A stretch of 64,000 nucleotides of DNA, from positions 1-64,000 of the forward strand of contig NVXD01000020.1 of assembly GCA_002746415.1 (NCBI GenBank). The letters are read 5' to 3'. This document shows positions 18,406 to 27,016 of the stretch, piece after piece. The first letter of the stretch is position 1; every line of letters begins with the position of its first letter. This DNA is from Flavobacteriaceae bacterium (GTDB lineage Bacteria; Bacteroidota; Bacteroidia; Flavobacteriales; Flavobacteriaceae). A program made the translations under genes and the position numbers. Below the pieces are notes generated by a model. The model saw nothing but the letters and a program-made list of their open reading frames with translations, searched no databases and had not been told where the DNA came from.

Positions 18406-19360
18406 ATTTTGGTTTTTTATTTAATTGGTATGGATATATAACGTAGTAAAATAGAATTAATGCAAGGGAACTTAAAATAATAAAAATTGCCAACCAGTCT
18501 GGCATTTCTGTATGTCTGGTTACAAAACCTTCCAAGAAACCGGCCAATATAAAAAAGGGCAGCGTGCTTATCATTATTTTAAGACCATTAATAATGCCTC
18601 TTTTAAAAGATTCCAAGCGGGTATAGGTGCCTGGGAAAAGCAAACCATTTGCAAGAACTAGACCTGCACAGCCAGCGATGATAATTACGGATATTTCTAT
18701 AGTACCGTGAATCCAAATGGTTCTCACAGATTCCCATAACATACCTTTTTCAAAAAAGAAATACTGAAAACTGCCAAGCATTATTCCGTTTTGAAGCAAT
18801 ATAATCAAGGTGCCAATTCCCAAGAAAATACCATAGATAAAAGCCATTAAGGCCACTTTAATATTATTTATGGTTATGCCAAGAAACATATTAAACTCTC
18901 CTTGTTCCTTATACACTGCCATAGGGTCATTATTTTCAATATTTTCTAATGTCATGTTTACATAATTGTCGCCTAGGATAGAGCGAACAAAATCTCCTTC
19001 ATTTGCAGCTGAAAAAGCGCCAACAGCGACAAAGAAAGAAAACACAAGGAAAGCAATTAATAATTCTCTTTGATGGTGGTAAAATAAAGTTGGGAATTCT
19101 GTTTTCCAAAAGGAAATAATACGGTTTTTGGACTCTCTTTTGGTTTTATATATTTTTTGGTGAGCTTGGGAAGCTATAGAATTTAAGTAAATTTGGGTAT
19201 TGCTGCCTGAATAAAATGTTTTGGCGTAACTTAAATGATCTGTGATTTCAATATATAGGTCTGAGAGTTTATCTGGTTGAATTTGCTCTTTATTGTTCAA
19301 GGCATTTTCAAAAGTTGCCCATTTATCTTTATTTTGTTTTACAAAAGCAGCTTCGCGCAT
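18398..19360 (-). CDS. SpoIIM/DUF95 family membrane protein
   Basis: A 320-residue protein starting with M-R-E-A-A-F-V-K-Q-N-K-D-K-W at ATG 19360; the frame extends further to 19423 but would run into the divergent RDD gene. The cytoplasmic N-terminal helical part is followed by about five to six transmembrane segments, with the SpoIIM-like W-I-H-G-T-I-E-I-S core. In sporulating Firmicutes SpoIIM belongs to an envelope-degrading complex; in Bacteroidota the family goes with RDD and MoxR genes and has no established role. It is the first gene of the minus-strand operon. Confidence 0.85.
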   Translation of the reverse strand: MREAAFVKQNKDKWATFENALNNKEQIQPDKLSDLYIEITDHLSYAKTFYSGSNTQIYLNSIASQAHQKIYKTKRESKNRIISFWKTEFPTLFYHHQRELLIAFLVFSFFVAVGAFSAANEGDFVRSILGDNYVNMTLENIENNDPMAVYKEQGEFNMFLGITINNIKVALMAFIYGIFLGIGTLIILLQNGIMLGSFQYFFFEKGMLWESVRTIWIHGTIEISVIIIAGCAGLVLANGLLFPGTYTRLESFKRGIINGLKIMISTLPFFILAGFLEGFVTRHTEMPDWLAIFIILSSLALILFYYVIYPYQLNKKPKYV

Positions 19361-19395
19361 TAACTTTACAGGTTTATACTCAAAGGAACTAAAAT

Positions 19396-20112
19396 ATGAA
19401 TCAATTTCAAATAGAAACGGCACAAAATATTACGATTAACCAAAATGTTGCTCATCTAGGAGATAGGATGTTAGCATTTATTATAGATAGTTTAGTAATA
19501 GGCCTTTATACCGTACTGGTTATTCTACTTCTGGCATCTTTAGATATTGATTTTGCAGACATGTGGGCACTTTATATGGTGCTTACATTGCCCGCTTTTT
19601 TGTATTATGTTCTTATGGAAACGTTTACCAATGGAAGTACTATTGGCAAAAAAATAGTGTCCATTAGAGTGGTGAAACTTGATGGTTCCAAGCCTAACTT
19701 TGGAAGTTATTTTGTGCGATGGATATTAAGAATCATTGACGTGATGCTTACCTCTGGTGGATGTGCGGTATTGGCAATACTCATAAAAGGAAATGGGCAA
19801 AGGATAGGAGATATTGCTGCTGGAACAACTGTTATTAGTGAAAAAATAAAAATTACGTTAAAAGATACTTTACATAAAGAGTTGCCTAAAGATTATGAAC
19901 CGCAATACCCTCAAGTGACTGTTTTTAAAGACAGGGAAATGCAAACAATAAAAGAATTATATGATAGCGCTAGAAGAAATGGTAATCATAGTGTAATAGT
20001 TTCTTTAAGTAAGAGGGTTAAAGAAGTAACAGGAATCACAACAACATTAAAACCTATTGATTTCATTGATATAATCATTAAAGATTACAACTTTTATACC
20101 CAAAAACTTTAG
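19396..20112 (+). CDS. RDD-family membrane protein
   Basis: A 238-residue protein with an RDD domain: L-G-D-R-M-L-A-F-I-I-D near residue 22, then three transmembrane segments at about 30-48, 55-75 and 115-132, with T-I-G-K-K-I-V-S-I-R-V between, and Q-R-I-G-D-I-A-A-G-T at about 138. The C-terminal 80 residues are soluble and helical. It is divergent from the SpoIIM-like gene, with only 35 bases between the starts, so the promoters must overlap. RDD proteins are linked to ion transport in some bacteria. Confidence 0.85.
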   Translation: MNQFQIETAQNITINQNVAHLGDRMLAFIIDSLVIGLYTVLVILLLASLDIDFADMWALYMVLTLPAFLYYVLMETFTNGSTIGKKIVSIRVVKLDGSKPNFGSYFVRWILRIIDVMLTSGGCAVLAILIKGNGQRIGDIAAGTTVISEKIKITLKDTLHKELPKDYEPQYPQVTVFKDREMQTIKELYDSARRNGNHSVIVSLSKRVKEVTGITTTLKPIDFIDIIIKDYNFYTQKL

Positions 20113-20119
20113 GCACTCC

Positions 20120-20827
20120 TTATTCTACCACTTCGGCCTTAAGGATGTAGATGTTTGGAGAGGGCCAATCGCCTTTGTCTACAGGTTGTTGGTTAATTAA
20201 ATCAACCACGTTCATTCCTTCAATTACTTTTCCAAATGGGGTGTAATTTCCATCTAAATGATACGAACCAGGATTGGTGACCACAATAAAAAATTCATAA
20301 GGAGAGGCTAACATATGAGGGTTGTCTATTTCACTACTAGGCATAGAAATTGTGCCTCGGTGATGTTTGTGCCCTTTTCGGCTATCTGGAGGCAACAAAT
20401 ATTTTCCAATTGTTCTCCGTTTTCTTGAAATTTTGATATTATCAGAGTTACCACCTTGAATAATGAAATTTTTGACAACTCTATGGAACATGGTATTGTT
20501 GAAATATTCTTTTTTAGTCAAGTATATAAAATTGGCCTTATGATAGGGTACATTATCATATAATTGAACTGTAAAACTACCAAGATTGGTCGTGACCTTT
20601 ACTTTGTCTTCAGTAAGTGTTTTTTGGTAGTTAAAGAAAAAGTCAATTGCATTTTCTTCAGTCAAGTAAAATTCTTCTTCTTCTTCTTCTTTAACAATGG
20701 AGATTGTAGAATCTTTCACCTGAGTAGTGTCTTGTTTTTCTATTATTGGTTTTTCTTTTGGAATATTTTTACAAGCGCCTAAAAAAAGCACTATTATTGT
20801 AATGTAAGTTAATCTTTTGGTCATCAT
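20120..20827 (-). CDS. Cyclophilin-type peptidyl-prolyl isomerase, lipoprotein
   Basis: A protein of 234-235 residues. The start is ATG 20827 or 20824; both give a lipoprotein signal with lipobox L-F-L-G-A-C. After a glutamate-rich linker (E-E-E-E-E-F) comes the cyclophilin domain: T-N-L-G-S-F-T-V-Q-L-Y, F-H-R-V-V-K-N-F-I-I-Q-G-G and F-F-I-V. It should speed folding of secreted or outer membrane proteins. The frame runs further upstream to 20980, but that part lies in the divergent NUDIX gene. The start codon overlaps the start codon of the NUDIX gene on the other strand. Confidence 0.88.
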   Translation of the reverse strand: MMTKRLTYITIIVLFLGACKNIPKEKPIIEKQDTTQVKDSTISIVKEEEEEEFYLTEENAIDFFFNYQKTLTEDKVKVTTNLGSFTVQLYDNVPYHKANFIYLTKKEYFNNTMFHRVVKNFIIQGGNSDNIKISRKRRTIGKYLLPPDSRKGHKHHRGTISMPSSEIDNPHMLASPYEFFIVVTNPGSYHLDGNYTPFGKVIEGMNVVDLINQQPVDKGDWPSPNIYILKAEVVE

Positions 20828-21467
20828 GAATTTTACTGATTTTTCCCAGCAGATTCCAAAAATAGAAAATCTACCGCTTCCAGGCATGGATTCGCATTTT
20901 AAAATGGCACCTATGCCAAGGATTTTGGAGTTAAAACCTGAAGAAATTAAAAAGAAAAACCCGAAGAAGGCCGGTGTCATGGCATTATTTTTTCCAGATG
21001 AAGTTGGTGTTACACAATTGCTTCTTATTTTAAGAAAAACATATGAAGGGGTTCATTCCAATCAAATTGGCTTTCCTGGTGGAAAAAGGGAAAATGATGA
21101 TAAGGATTTATTGGCCACAGCACTCAGGGAAACTTATGAAGAAGTAGGTGTGCACCCTAAAAATGTCAGTGTAATAAAACCCCTATCGCAACTATACATA
21201 CCGCCAAGTAATTTTGAAGTACACCCTTATATTGGGCTTTATAATATGGAAACTCCCTTTGTCCTTCAAAAAAATGAAGTTGAGGCTATAGTGACTGTTT
21301 CTTTGGTAGATTTCATGGATGATAAAAAAATAATCAAGGAAAAAATAACAACTTCTTATGCCCAAGATTGGGAGGTACCAGCTTTTAAATTAAATGGTTA
21401 TGTAGTATGGGGAGCAACCGCTATGGTGCTTAGTGAGGTAAAGGAATTGTTTAAACAGGTGTTATAA
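20826..21467 (+). CDS. NUDIX hydrolase, CoA pyrophosphatase (NudL/YeaB-like)
   Basis: A 213-residue protein starting at ATG 20826 (M-N-F-T-D-F-S-Q-Q). The CoA pyrophosphatase signature L-L-I-L-R-K-T-Y-E-G-V-H-S-N-Q-I-G-F-P-G-G-K runs directly into the NUDIX box, with A-L-R-E-T-Y-E-E-V-G. It probably splits CoA or its derivatives into phosphopantetheine and 3',5'-ADP. It is followed, 26 bases on, by an acyltransferase gene, likely in one operon. Its promoter must lie within the cyclophilin coding region. Confidence 0.9.
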   Translation: MNFTDFSQQIPKIENLPLPGMDSHFKMAPMPRILELKPEEIKKKNPKKAGVMALFFPDEVGVTQLLLILRKTYEGVHSNQIGFPGGKRENDDKDLLATALRETYEEVGVHPKNVSVIKPLSQLYIPPSNFEVHPYIGLYNMETPFVLQKNEVEAIVTVSLVDFMDDKKIIKEKITTSYAQDWEVPAFKLNGYVVWGATAMVLSEVKELFKQVL

Positions 21468-21493
21468 GTCCATATTTCGTAGTTTTGCATTCT

Positions 21494-22297
21494 ATGAGCA
21501 TATTTAAAGAAAATCCTTTTGGGCATATTCTATTTTTAAAAAAATGGTTGATCCGTATTTTGGGAATAGTTTCACATCAAAGATATAAGGGGTTCAATAA
21601 ATTGGAGGTCGAAGGTTCTGAAATTATTAGGAGCTTACCAGATGCCAATGTGCTTTTTGTTAGCAATCATCAAACATATTTTGCAGATGTGGTTGCCATG
21701 TTCCATGTTTTTAATGCCAGTCTAAAGGGAAGGGATGACAATATAAAGAACATAGGTTATATATGGTATCCAAAATTGAACATGTATTATGTGGCTGCTG
21801 CGGAAACCATGAAAAAGAGTTTAATGACCAAAATATTTGCTTATGCGGGCTCTGTAAGTATTCAGCGCACATGGCGTTCAGAAGGAAAAGATGTAAACAG
21901 ACAAGTAAAATTCAGTGATATTTCCAATATAGGAACTGCTTTGAATGATGGCTGGGTCATTACTTTCCCACAAGGAACTACAACACCATGGAAACCTTTG
22001 CGAAAGGGAACGGCGCATATCATTAAAAAATACAAACCAATTGTGGTTCCTGTTGTCATAGATGGTTTTAGACGTTCTTTTGATAAAAAAGGATTGAGGA
22101 TAAAGAAAAAAGGTATTTTACAATCTTTGGTAGTAAAAGAACCTTTAGAGATTGATTATGAAAACGAGTCAATGGATGCTATAATTGAAAAATTGGAATT
22201 TGCCATAGAGCAACACCCCTCTTTTCTTAAGGTTATCTCTAAAAAGGATTTGCTTGCCTATGAAGAAGAGAATAAGCTAAGGAAGTGGAGTACCTAG
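21494..22297 (+). CDS. 1-acylglycerol-3-phosphate acyltransferase (PlsC-like)
   Basis: A 267-residue acyltransferase starting at ATG 21494; a TTG nine bases upstream is less likely. The catalytic box is S-N-H-Q-T-Y-F-A-D, with five residues between His and Asp rather than the usual four. A later F-P-Q-G-T-T-T-P-W segment matches the substrate-binding P-E-G-T motif with Q for E. It likely makes phosphatidic acid or acylates another lipid. Its stop overlaps by 4 bases the end of the convergent membrane protein gene. Confidence 0.8.
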   Translation: MSIFKENPFGHILFLKKWLIRILGIVSHQRYKGFNKLEVEGSEIIRSLPDANVLFVSNHQTYFADVVAMFHVFNASLKGRDDNIKNIGYIWYPKLNMYYVAAAETMKKSLMTKIFAYAGSVSIQRTWRSEGKDVNRQVKFSDISNIGTALNDGWVITFPQGTTTPWKPLRKGTAHIIKKYKPIVVPVVIDGFRRSFDKKGLRIKKKGILQSLVVKEPLEIDYENESMDAIIEKLEFAIEQHPSFLKVISKKDLLAYEEENKLRKWST

Positions 22298-22938
22298 ACC
22301 TCCAATTGTTTTAATTCCTTATAATTCATGTTTAACTTTCTTAATAATATTCCATATAATAGAAAGTAAACACCTCCCATTACAAGTACAATTACAACAC
22401 TAAAAATACCCATTCCTAGCATTAAAATTCCTTTGAGTTTTTCTGGAGAGATATCATTATTTTCTGGTATAACTAAAATGTTGGCAATATCATCACTTAA
22501 ATAAATTCCAAACGTAAAAACGATACAGGATACAAATAACACCGAAAGACAAAATATGACATAATGCTTTACTGTCTTTCTTGTTCTAAGGATTTTGTTC
22601 ATTAGATTTATAGAATTGTCTAGAACAGATATTTCCTTATATCGCTTATAAAATTGATAGATAAAATAAAAAACAACGGTGTATTGAATAATTGATAGTG
22701 CAATTAAAACATTTTGCAAACCAAGGTTTTGATATACATCCATGTTTTCACGTACATACGGAAGTAAGTATAACAAATGGGGTAGTCCAAATTCTAATAT
22801 GCTAATGATAAATATCAATCTAACAATAGAGGAAGACTTTTTCCATAACATATTATGGATTTGCTCGTATGACAATTTTGGAAGATGTTCTTCTTTTTTT
22901 TGCCAATCTTTTTTTAATAATTCCAATTCGTCCATCAT
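22294..22938 (-). CDS. Membrane protein downstream of ECF sigma factor, possible anti-sigma factor
   Basis: A 214-residue protein with a cytoplasmic start (D-E-L-E-L-L-K-K-D-W-Q-K-K-E) and four transmembrane segments at about 35-57, 68-96, 120-145 and 170-200. It follows the ECF sigma gene by four bases. That position, plus a soluble N-terminus and membrane body, suggests a regulator of the sigma factor; no known anti-sigma domain is visible. Two ATGs (22938 and 22935) are possible starts. Confidence 0.55.
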   Translation of the reverse strand: MMDELELLKKDWQKKEEHLPKLSYEQIHNMLWKKSSSIVRLIFIISILEFGLPHLLYLLPYVRENMDVYQNLGLQNVLIALSIIQYTVVFYFIYQFYKRYKEISVLDNSINLMNKILRTRKTVKHYVIFCLSVLFVSCIVFTFGIYLSDDIANILVIPENNDISPEKLKGILMLGMGIFSVVIVLVMGGVYFLLYGILLRKLNMNYKELKQLEV

Positions 22939-22942
22939 ATCC

Positions 22943-23437
22943 TTATGGATTTAGTATGGTTTTTAATTTATTTTTTATGCGGTTCATTTTAACTCGAGTA
23001 TTTACTTCAGTAATACCTAGAGTTTCCGCTATCTCTTTGTAATTTTTATCCTCCAAATAGAGAAAAATCAATGCTTTATCTATATCTCCCAATTGCTTTA
23101 CTGCCTTATACATTAATTTTAGCTGCTCTTCCTGGGTGTTATCGTATTCGTCGGATTTAATTTTAAAAATGACAGAATCATAATCTTGTGTCTTTATACT
23201 TCTTTTAGACTTTCTATATAAAGTAATGGCAGTATTCAAGGCAACGCGATACATCCATGTGCTAAATTTAGAGTCGCCCCTAAATTTTGGATACGCTTTC
23301 CATAATTGTATGGTTATCTCTTGGAACAAGTCGTTATGGGAATCTCTATCATTAGTGTACAAGCTACAGACCTTGTGAACAATATTTTGATTGCTCTCAA
23401 GTTCAGTTACAAAACGATGTTCCAATTCTTTGTTCAA
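22943..23437 (-). CDS. ECF-type RNA polymerase sigma factor
   Basis: A 164-residue sigma factor. Region 2 has D-L-F-Q-E-I-T-I-Q-L-W-K-A-Y and F-S-T-W-M-Y-R-V-A-L-N; region 4 has Y-K-E-I-A-E-T-L-G-I-T-E-V-N-T-R-V-K-M-N-R-I-K. The frame has no ATG before the middle of region 2 (M61), and an in-frame stop lies at 23444-23446, so the start is TTG 23437. A rare start codon may keep expression low. The membrane protein gene after it may be its partner. Confidence 0.9.
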   Translation of the reverse strand: MNKELEHRFVTELESNQNIVHKVCSLYTNDRDSHNDLFQEITIQLWKAYPKFRGDSKFSTWMYRVALNTAITLYRKSKRSIKTQDYDSVIFKIKSDEYDNTQEEQLKLMYKAVKQLGDIDKALIFLYLEDKNYKEIAETLGITEVNTRVKMNRIKNKLKTILNP

Positions 23438-23518
23438 ATTTTTTTAGATGCTGGTTACTTATATGTAGTAGAATTTCTAAATTTGTTACAAGTGGGAGCC
23501 TTTTTTTTAAGTAAAAAT

Positions 23519-24946
23519 CTAATTTCTATAATTCAAAGCTGGTGGTCGATTCCCTAATAGTGGAATGTATTCAAAATCGGTACCACGTCTTTTAATAAAT
23601 TCTACTTTTGCCTTATCAATTAGTTTAGGGTCCTTAAATAAATCTATTGCTGTCAAAGTCAATGTTTTGGCAGCTACCATCATTCCTTTTTTTCCAATAG
23701 ATGTACCACCTGCCGCTACTGCTTGCCAACTGTGTGCAGGTGTTCCAGGTACCCATGTAGCTGCACTCATACCCACAGTGGGAACTGTGAAACTTACATC
23801 ACCTACATCTGTGGATCCGTATGCTTTTGCCTCTGTTTTATAGGGTTGAATATTTTTTGCAGTCTCCAAATCTAGCTTGTCATAACCCAAAGTTTTAGCA
23901 ATTTTATCTGCAAATTCCTTTTCTTCCATGGTATAGCTAAGACCACCTACCTTGGTGAGGTTGTCATGCATTAATTTTTGTAAGCTAAGATTGGGTAATA
24001 ATTCATGTGTCCCACCAATCATTTCATAATCCATTGTAGTGCCTGTTCCTAATGCTGCTCCTTCTGCTGCGTTCACCATTCGGTCAAAAATATCAACCAC
24101 CACATTTCTGGTATTATGACGGGCGTAATAATATACTTCAGCGAAATCTGGAACTACATTTGGTGCTTTTCCTCCATCTGTAATTACATAATGTATTCTT
24201 ACCTTTTCAGGAACATGCTCCCTCATCATGTTCACCATAGTATTCATGGCTTCTACTGCATCTAGTGCGGACCGACCCAATTCTGGTGCCCCAGCAGCAT
24301 GTGCAGATACTCCATAAAATCTAAATTTAGCCGATTTGTTTGCCAAAGCGGCACCTGCACTAGCAGCATTTCTAGAGCCTGGATGCCAATGCAAAGCAAC
24401 ATCTACGTCATTAAAAAGACCTTCACGCACCATATACACTTTTCCAGAACCACCTTCTTCGGCCGGACAACCATAAAATCTAATGGTCCCTTTTACTTTG
24501 TTGTCCATCATCCAACCCTTAATTGCTATGGCAGCAGCAGCGGATGCTGTTCCAAAGAGGTGGTGTCCACATGCATGCCCTGCTGCTTCATTGGCTGATT
24601 TTTTTTCAGGAACTGCTTGCTGGGATAATCCAGGTAAGGCATCAAATTCACCTAATATGGCTATAATGGGACCTTCATTACCATATTCGGCTATAAATGC
24701 GGTTGGCATTCCAGCTACTCCTTTTTGGATGGTAAACCCTTCATCTGCTAGTGTTTTTTGTAATAAAGCGGAACTTTCTTCTTCCAAATAACCCATTTCT
24801 GCAAAATTCCAAATGTCTTGGGCAATTGCTCCATAAGTTTCACTTTTGTCATCTAATTTCTTGAGCACATCGCTAACCCTTTTTTGGGCAAACGCTACAG
24901 TAGATATAAATAGGCAAACGACAGGTAATAAATATTTATTTTTCAT
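23519..24946 (-). CDS. Exported M20-family amidohydrolase (AbgB-like)
   Basis: A 475-residue zinc-dependent peptidase or amidohydrolase with a signal peptide (residues 1-20, ending V-A-F-A-Q). The metal region has G-H-A-C-G-H-H-L-F-G near residue 126 and E-E-G-G-S-G near 164. Similarity is closest to the aminobenzoyl-glutamate/indole-acetyl-amino-acid hydrolase branch. It would remove an acyl or amino-acid group in the periplasm; the substrate is not known. It stands as a single gene. Confidence 0.85.
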   Translation of the reverse strand: MKNKYLLPVVCLFISTVAFAQKRVSDVLKKLDDKSETYGAIAQDIWNFAEMGYLEEESSALLQKTLADEGFTIQKGVAGMPTAFIAEYGNEGPIIAILGEFDALPGLSQQAVPEKKSANEAAGHACGHHLFGTASAAAAIAIKGWMMDNKVKGTIRFYGCPAEEGGSGKVYMVREGLFNDVDVALHWHPGSRNAASAGAALANKSAKFRFYGVSAHAAGAPELGRSALDAVEAMNTMVNMMREHVPEKVRIHYVITDGGKAPNVVPDFAEVYYYARHNTRNVVVDIFDRMVNAAEGAALGTGTTMDYEMIGGTHELLPNLSLQKLMHDNLTKVGGLSYTMEEKEFADKIAKTLGYDKLDLETAKNIQPYKTEAKAYGSTDVGDVSFTVPTVGMSAATWVPGTPAHSWQAVAAGGTSIGKKGMMVAAKTLTLTAIDLFKDPKLIDKAKVEFIKRRGTDFEYIPLLGNRPPALNYRN

Positions 24947-24968
24947 TTAGGTTGGATTGATTAACTAC

Positions 24969-25002
24969 TTGATAAATATACTAAAAACAGCTATTATTTT
25001 TG
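24969..25002 (+). promoter_or_regulatory. Promoter of the NDH-2 gene
   Basis: TTG at 24969-24971 and TATTTTTG at 24995-25002, a full match to TAnnTTTG with 23 bases between. The transcript would start about 40 bases before the ATG at 25048. Confidence 0.55.
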
Positions 25003-25047
25003 TGCTGTCAACATTTGAATGTTTAATTTAGTTCCAGATTTATTACT

Positions 25048-26328
25048 ATGAATATACCACAGTCTAGTTTTTCCAGAATCGTAATTGTTGGGGGAGGTTT
25101 TGGAGGTATCGCATTGGCTAAAAAACTAGGTAGAAAAGAAGTGCAGGTGGTTTTAATAGACAAGCATAATTATCACACTTTTCAACCTTTATTATATCAA
25201 GTGTCTACAGGTGGTTTGGAACCTGATTCCATTGCATATCCACTAAGAAAGGTAGTCAAAGACTTTCCCAATTTCTTTTTTAGACTGGCGGAAGTAGAAC
25301 GAGTAGCTACCGAGGAGAAAAAGATCATAACTTCAATTGGAACGTTGGAATATGATTATTTGGTAATGGCCACAGGTTCTGTTACTAATTTTTTTGGTAA
25401 TGATCAGATAGAGAAAAACAGTATGGGTATGAAAACCATACCGCAGTCTTTAAATCTAAGAAGTTTAATTCTTGAAAATTTCGAAGAAGCACTACTGACT
25501 GATGACCTACATGAACGAGATGCTTTAATGAATTTTGTTATTGTTGGTGGTGGTCCTACAGGAGTTGAACTTGCAGGGGCCTTGGCAGAAATTAAAAAGG
25601 GGATATTGCCCAAGGATTATCCTGATTTGGATACTAGGAGGGTGCAGATAAACATCATTCAATCTGGGGATAGAATTCTTGAAGGCATGAGTGAAAAAGC
25701 ATCCAGGAAGGCCGAGGATTTCTTGGAAGGGCTGGGTGTTCAGGTGTGGAAGGGTGTGCATGTTACAGGGTATGATGGTAAATTGGTAAAAACAGCAACT
25801 GACCTTACCTTTGAGTCGGCCACATTAGTTTGGGCAGCAGGGGTTAAGGCTGTTTGTACAAAAGGGTTAGATGCTAAAGAATTACTTACTTACGGAAGTC
25901 GACTCATGGTAAATAAATTTAATCAAGTAGTTGGAACCACTGACATTTTTGCTATTGGCGATGTTGCCCAAATGGAAACACAGGATTATCCTAAAGGGCA
26001 TCCTATGATGGCGCAACCAGCCATTCAGCAAGGGAAGTGTTTGGGTGACAATTTAATTCGGTTATTGGAGCAAAAACCAATGAAGCCCTTTGTGTACAAG
26101 GATAAAGGAAGTATGGCAACAGTAGGCAGGAACAAGGCAGTTGTGGATTTACCAAATTTTAAATTTCAAGGGGTGTTTGCTTGGTTTGTATGGATGTTTG
26201 TGCACCTTTTCTTTTTAATAGGATTTCGTAATAGGGCTGTAGTATTTGTAAATTGGGTGTACAACTACATTCGTTTTGATAGAGAAGCAAGATTGATTAT
26301 AAGACCATTCAAAAAAAAACATACCTAA
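25048..26328 (+). CDS. ndh: Type II NADH dehydrogenase (NDH-2)
   Basis: A 426-residue flavoprotein that passes electrons from NADH to quinone without pumping protons. FAD binding is by G-G-G-F-G-G (about residues 15-20) and NADH binding by G-G-G-P-T-G-V-E-L-A (about 166-175). The second FAD motif is D-I-F-A-I-G-D-V-A. The C-terminal part (about 370-395) is hydrophobic and anchors the protein to the membrane. The stop codon is one base from that of the convergent YhhN gene. Confidence 0.9.
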   Translation: MNIPQSSFSRIVIVGGGFGGIALAKKLGRKEVQVVLIDKHNYHTFQPLLYQVSTGGLEPDSIAYPLRKVVKDFPNFFFRLAEVERVATEEKKIITSIGTLEYDYLVMATGSVTNFFGNDQIEKNSMGMKTIPQSLNLRSLILENFEEALLTDDLHERDALMNFVIVGGGPTGVELAGALAEIKKGILPKDYPDLDTRRVQINIIQSGDRILEGMSEKASRKAEDFLEGLGVQVWKGVHVTGYDGKLVKTATDLTFESATLVWAAGVKAVCTKGLDAKELLTYGSRLMVNKFNQVVGTTDIFAIGDVAQMETQDYPKGHPMMAQPAIQQGKCLGDNLIRLLEQKPMKPFVYKDKGSMATVGRNKAVVDLPNFKFQGVFAWFVWMFVHLFFLIGFRNRAVVFVNWVYNYIRFDREARLIIRPFKKKHT

Positions 26329-26329
26329 A

Positions 26330-26995
26330 TTACTTTTTGTTTTCTGCAATACCTGCATAAACAATTAAAACCTGTGCTAAACCATAGGTCAACATAATCA
26401 ATACAGCGGATACGGAAAAATGCTGATAAAATTTATTAAAGGCCAATAGGGTATCCGAAGCAATAAAACACAATGCACCAATCAATAAAAGAAGATAGCT
26501 GAGGTTATTGGTGATGTGTTTTCTCAATAATGCTACAAGGCCCAAGATTAAAATCACGAAAATATAAGCAACTACATAAGGCATCAATCCACCTAGTTTG
26601 GGTCCAATGAAATAGAGTGCTGTGGCTGCATAGGTACATAAGGCAATAAGAAAGGGTAGGATTGCTTTGTTCTTAAGCATTCCTTTTATATAAAATGCAG
26701 TTATATACATGACATGCGCTAGCAAAAAAGAAAACAAGCCTGCCATGAAATATAGTTCACCGTGACTTGTAAACATGAGTAAAATATCACCCATTAAAGA
26801 AAAAAGAAGCCCAAGAATAAGAAATTTTTTTGTTCTGGTTGAAACTTCCTTTCGAGTAGTCAAAAATAGGATAAGGGAAATTGTAATAGCTGGTTTTGTA
26901 AAGAAACGCATAGGTTCCAGCCTAGTAAATATAGAAGCACTCAGTTCGGTTAATAGGATGATTCCAAAAATGATACTAAACTGTTTCTGTTTCAT
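26330..26995 (-). CDS. YhhN-family membrane protein (lysoplasmalogenase-like)
   Basis: A 221-residue protein with seven to eight transmembrane segments. The family core F-S-L-M-G-D-I-L-L-M and F-I-A-S-D-T-L-L-A-F-N is present; these Asp residues are conserved in the lysoplasmalogenase family TMEM86/YhhN. It may hydrolyse lysoplasmalogen or a related lipid; activity is unproven for this phylum. It lies 21 bases after xerD on the same strand and is probably cotranscribed. Confidence 0.85.
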   Translation of the reverse strand: MKQKQFSIIFGIILLTELSASIFTRLEPMRFFTKPAITISLILFLTTRKEVSTRTKKFLILGLLFSLMGDILLMFTSHGELYFMAGLFSFLLAHVMYITAFYIKGMLKNKAILPFLIALCTYAATALYFIGPKLGGLMPYVVAYIFVILILGLVALLRKHITNNLSYLLLLIGALCFIASDTLLAFNKFYQHFSVSAVLIMLTYGLAQVLIVYAGIAENKK

Positions 26996-27016
26996 AATTC
27001 TTTGGCTTATAGAAGC

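Noticed and set aside
20828-20980. N-terminal extension of the cyclophilin lipoprotein to 20980
   Set aside because: It lies within the NUDIX gene on the other strand and would bury the lipoprotein signal in the interior of the protein.
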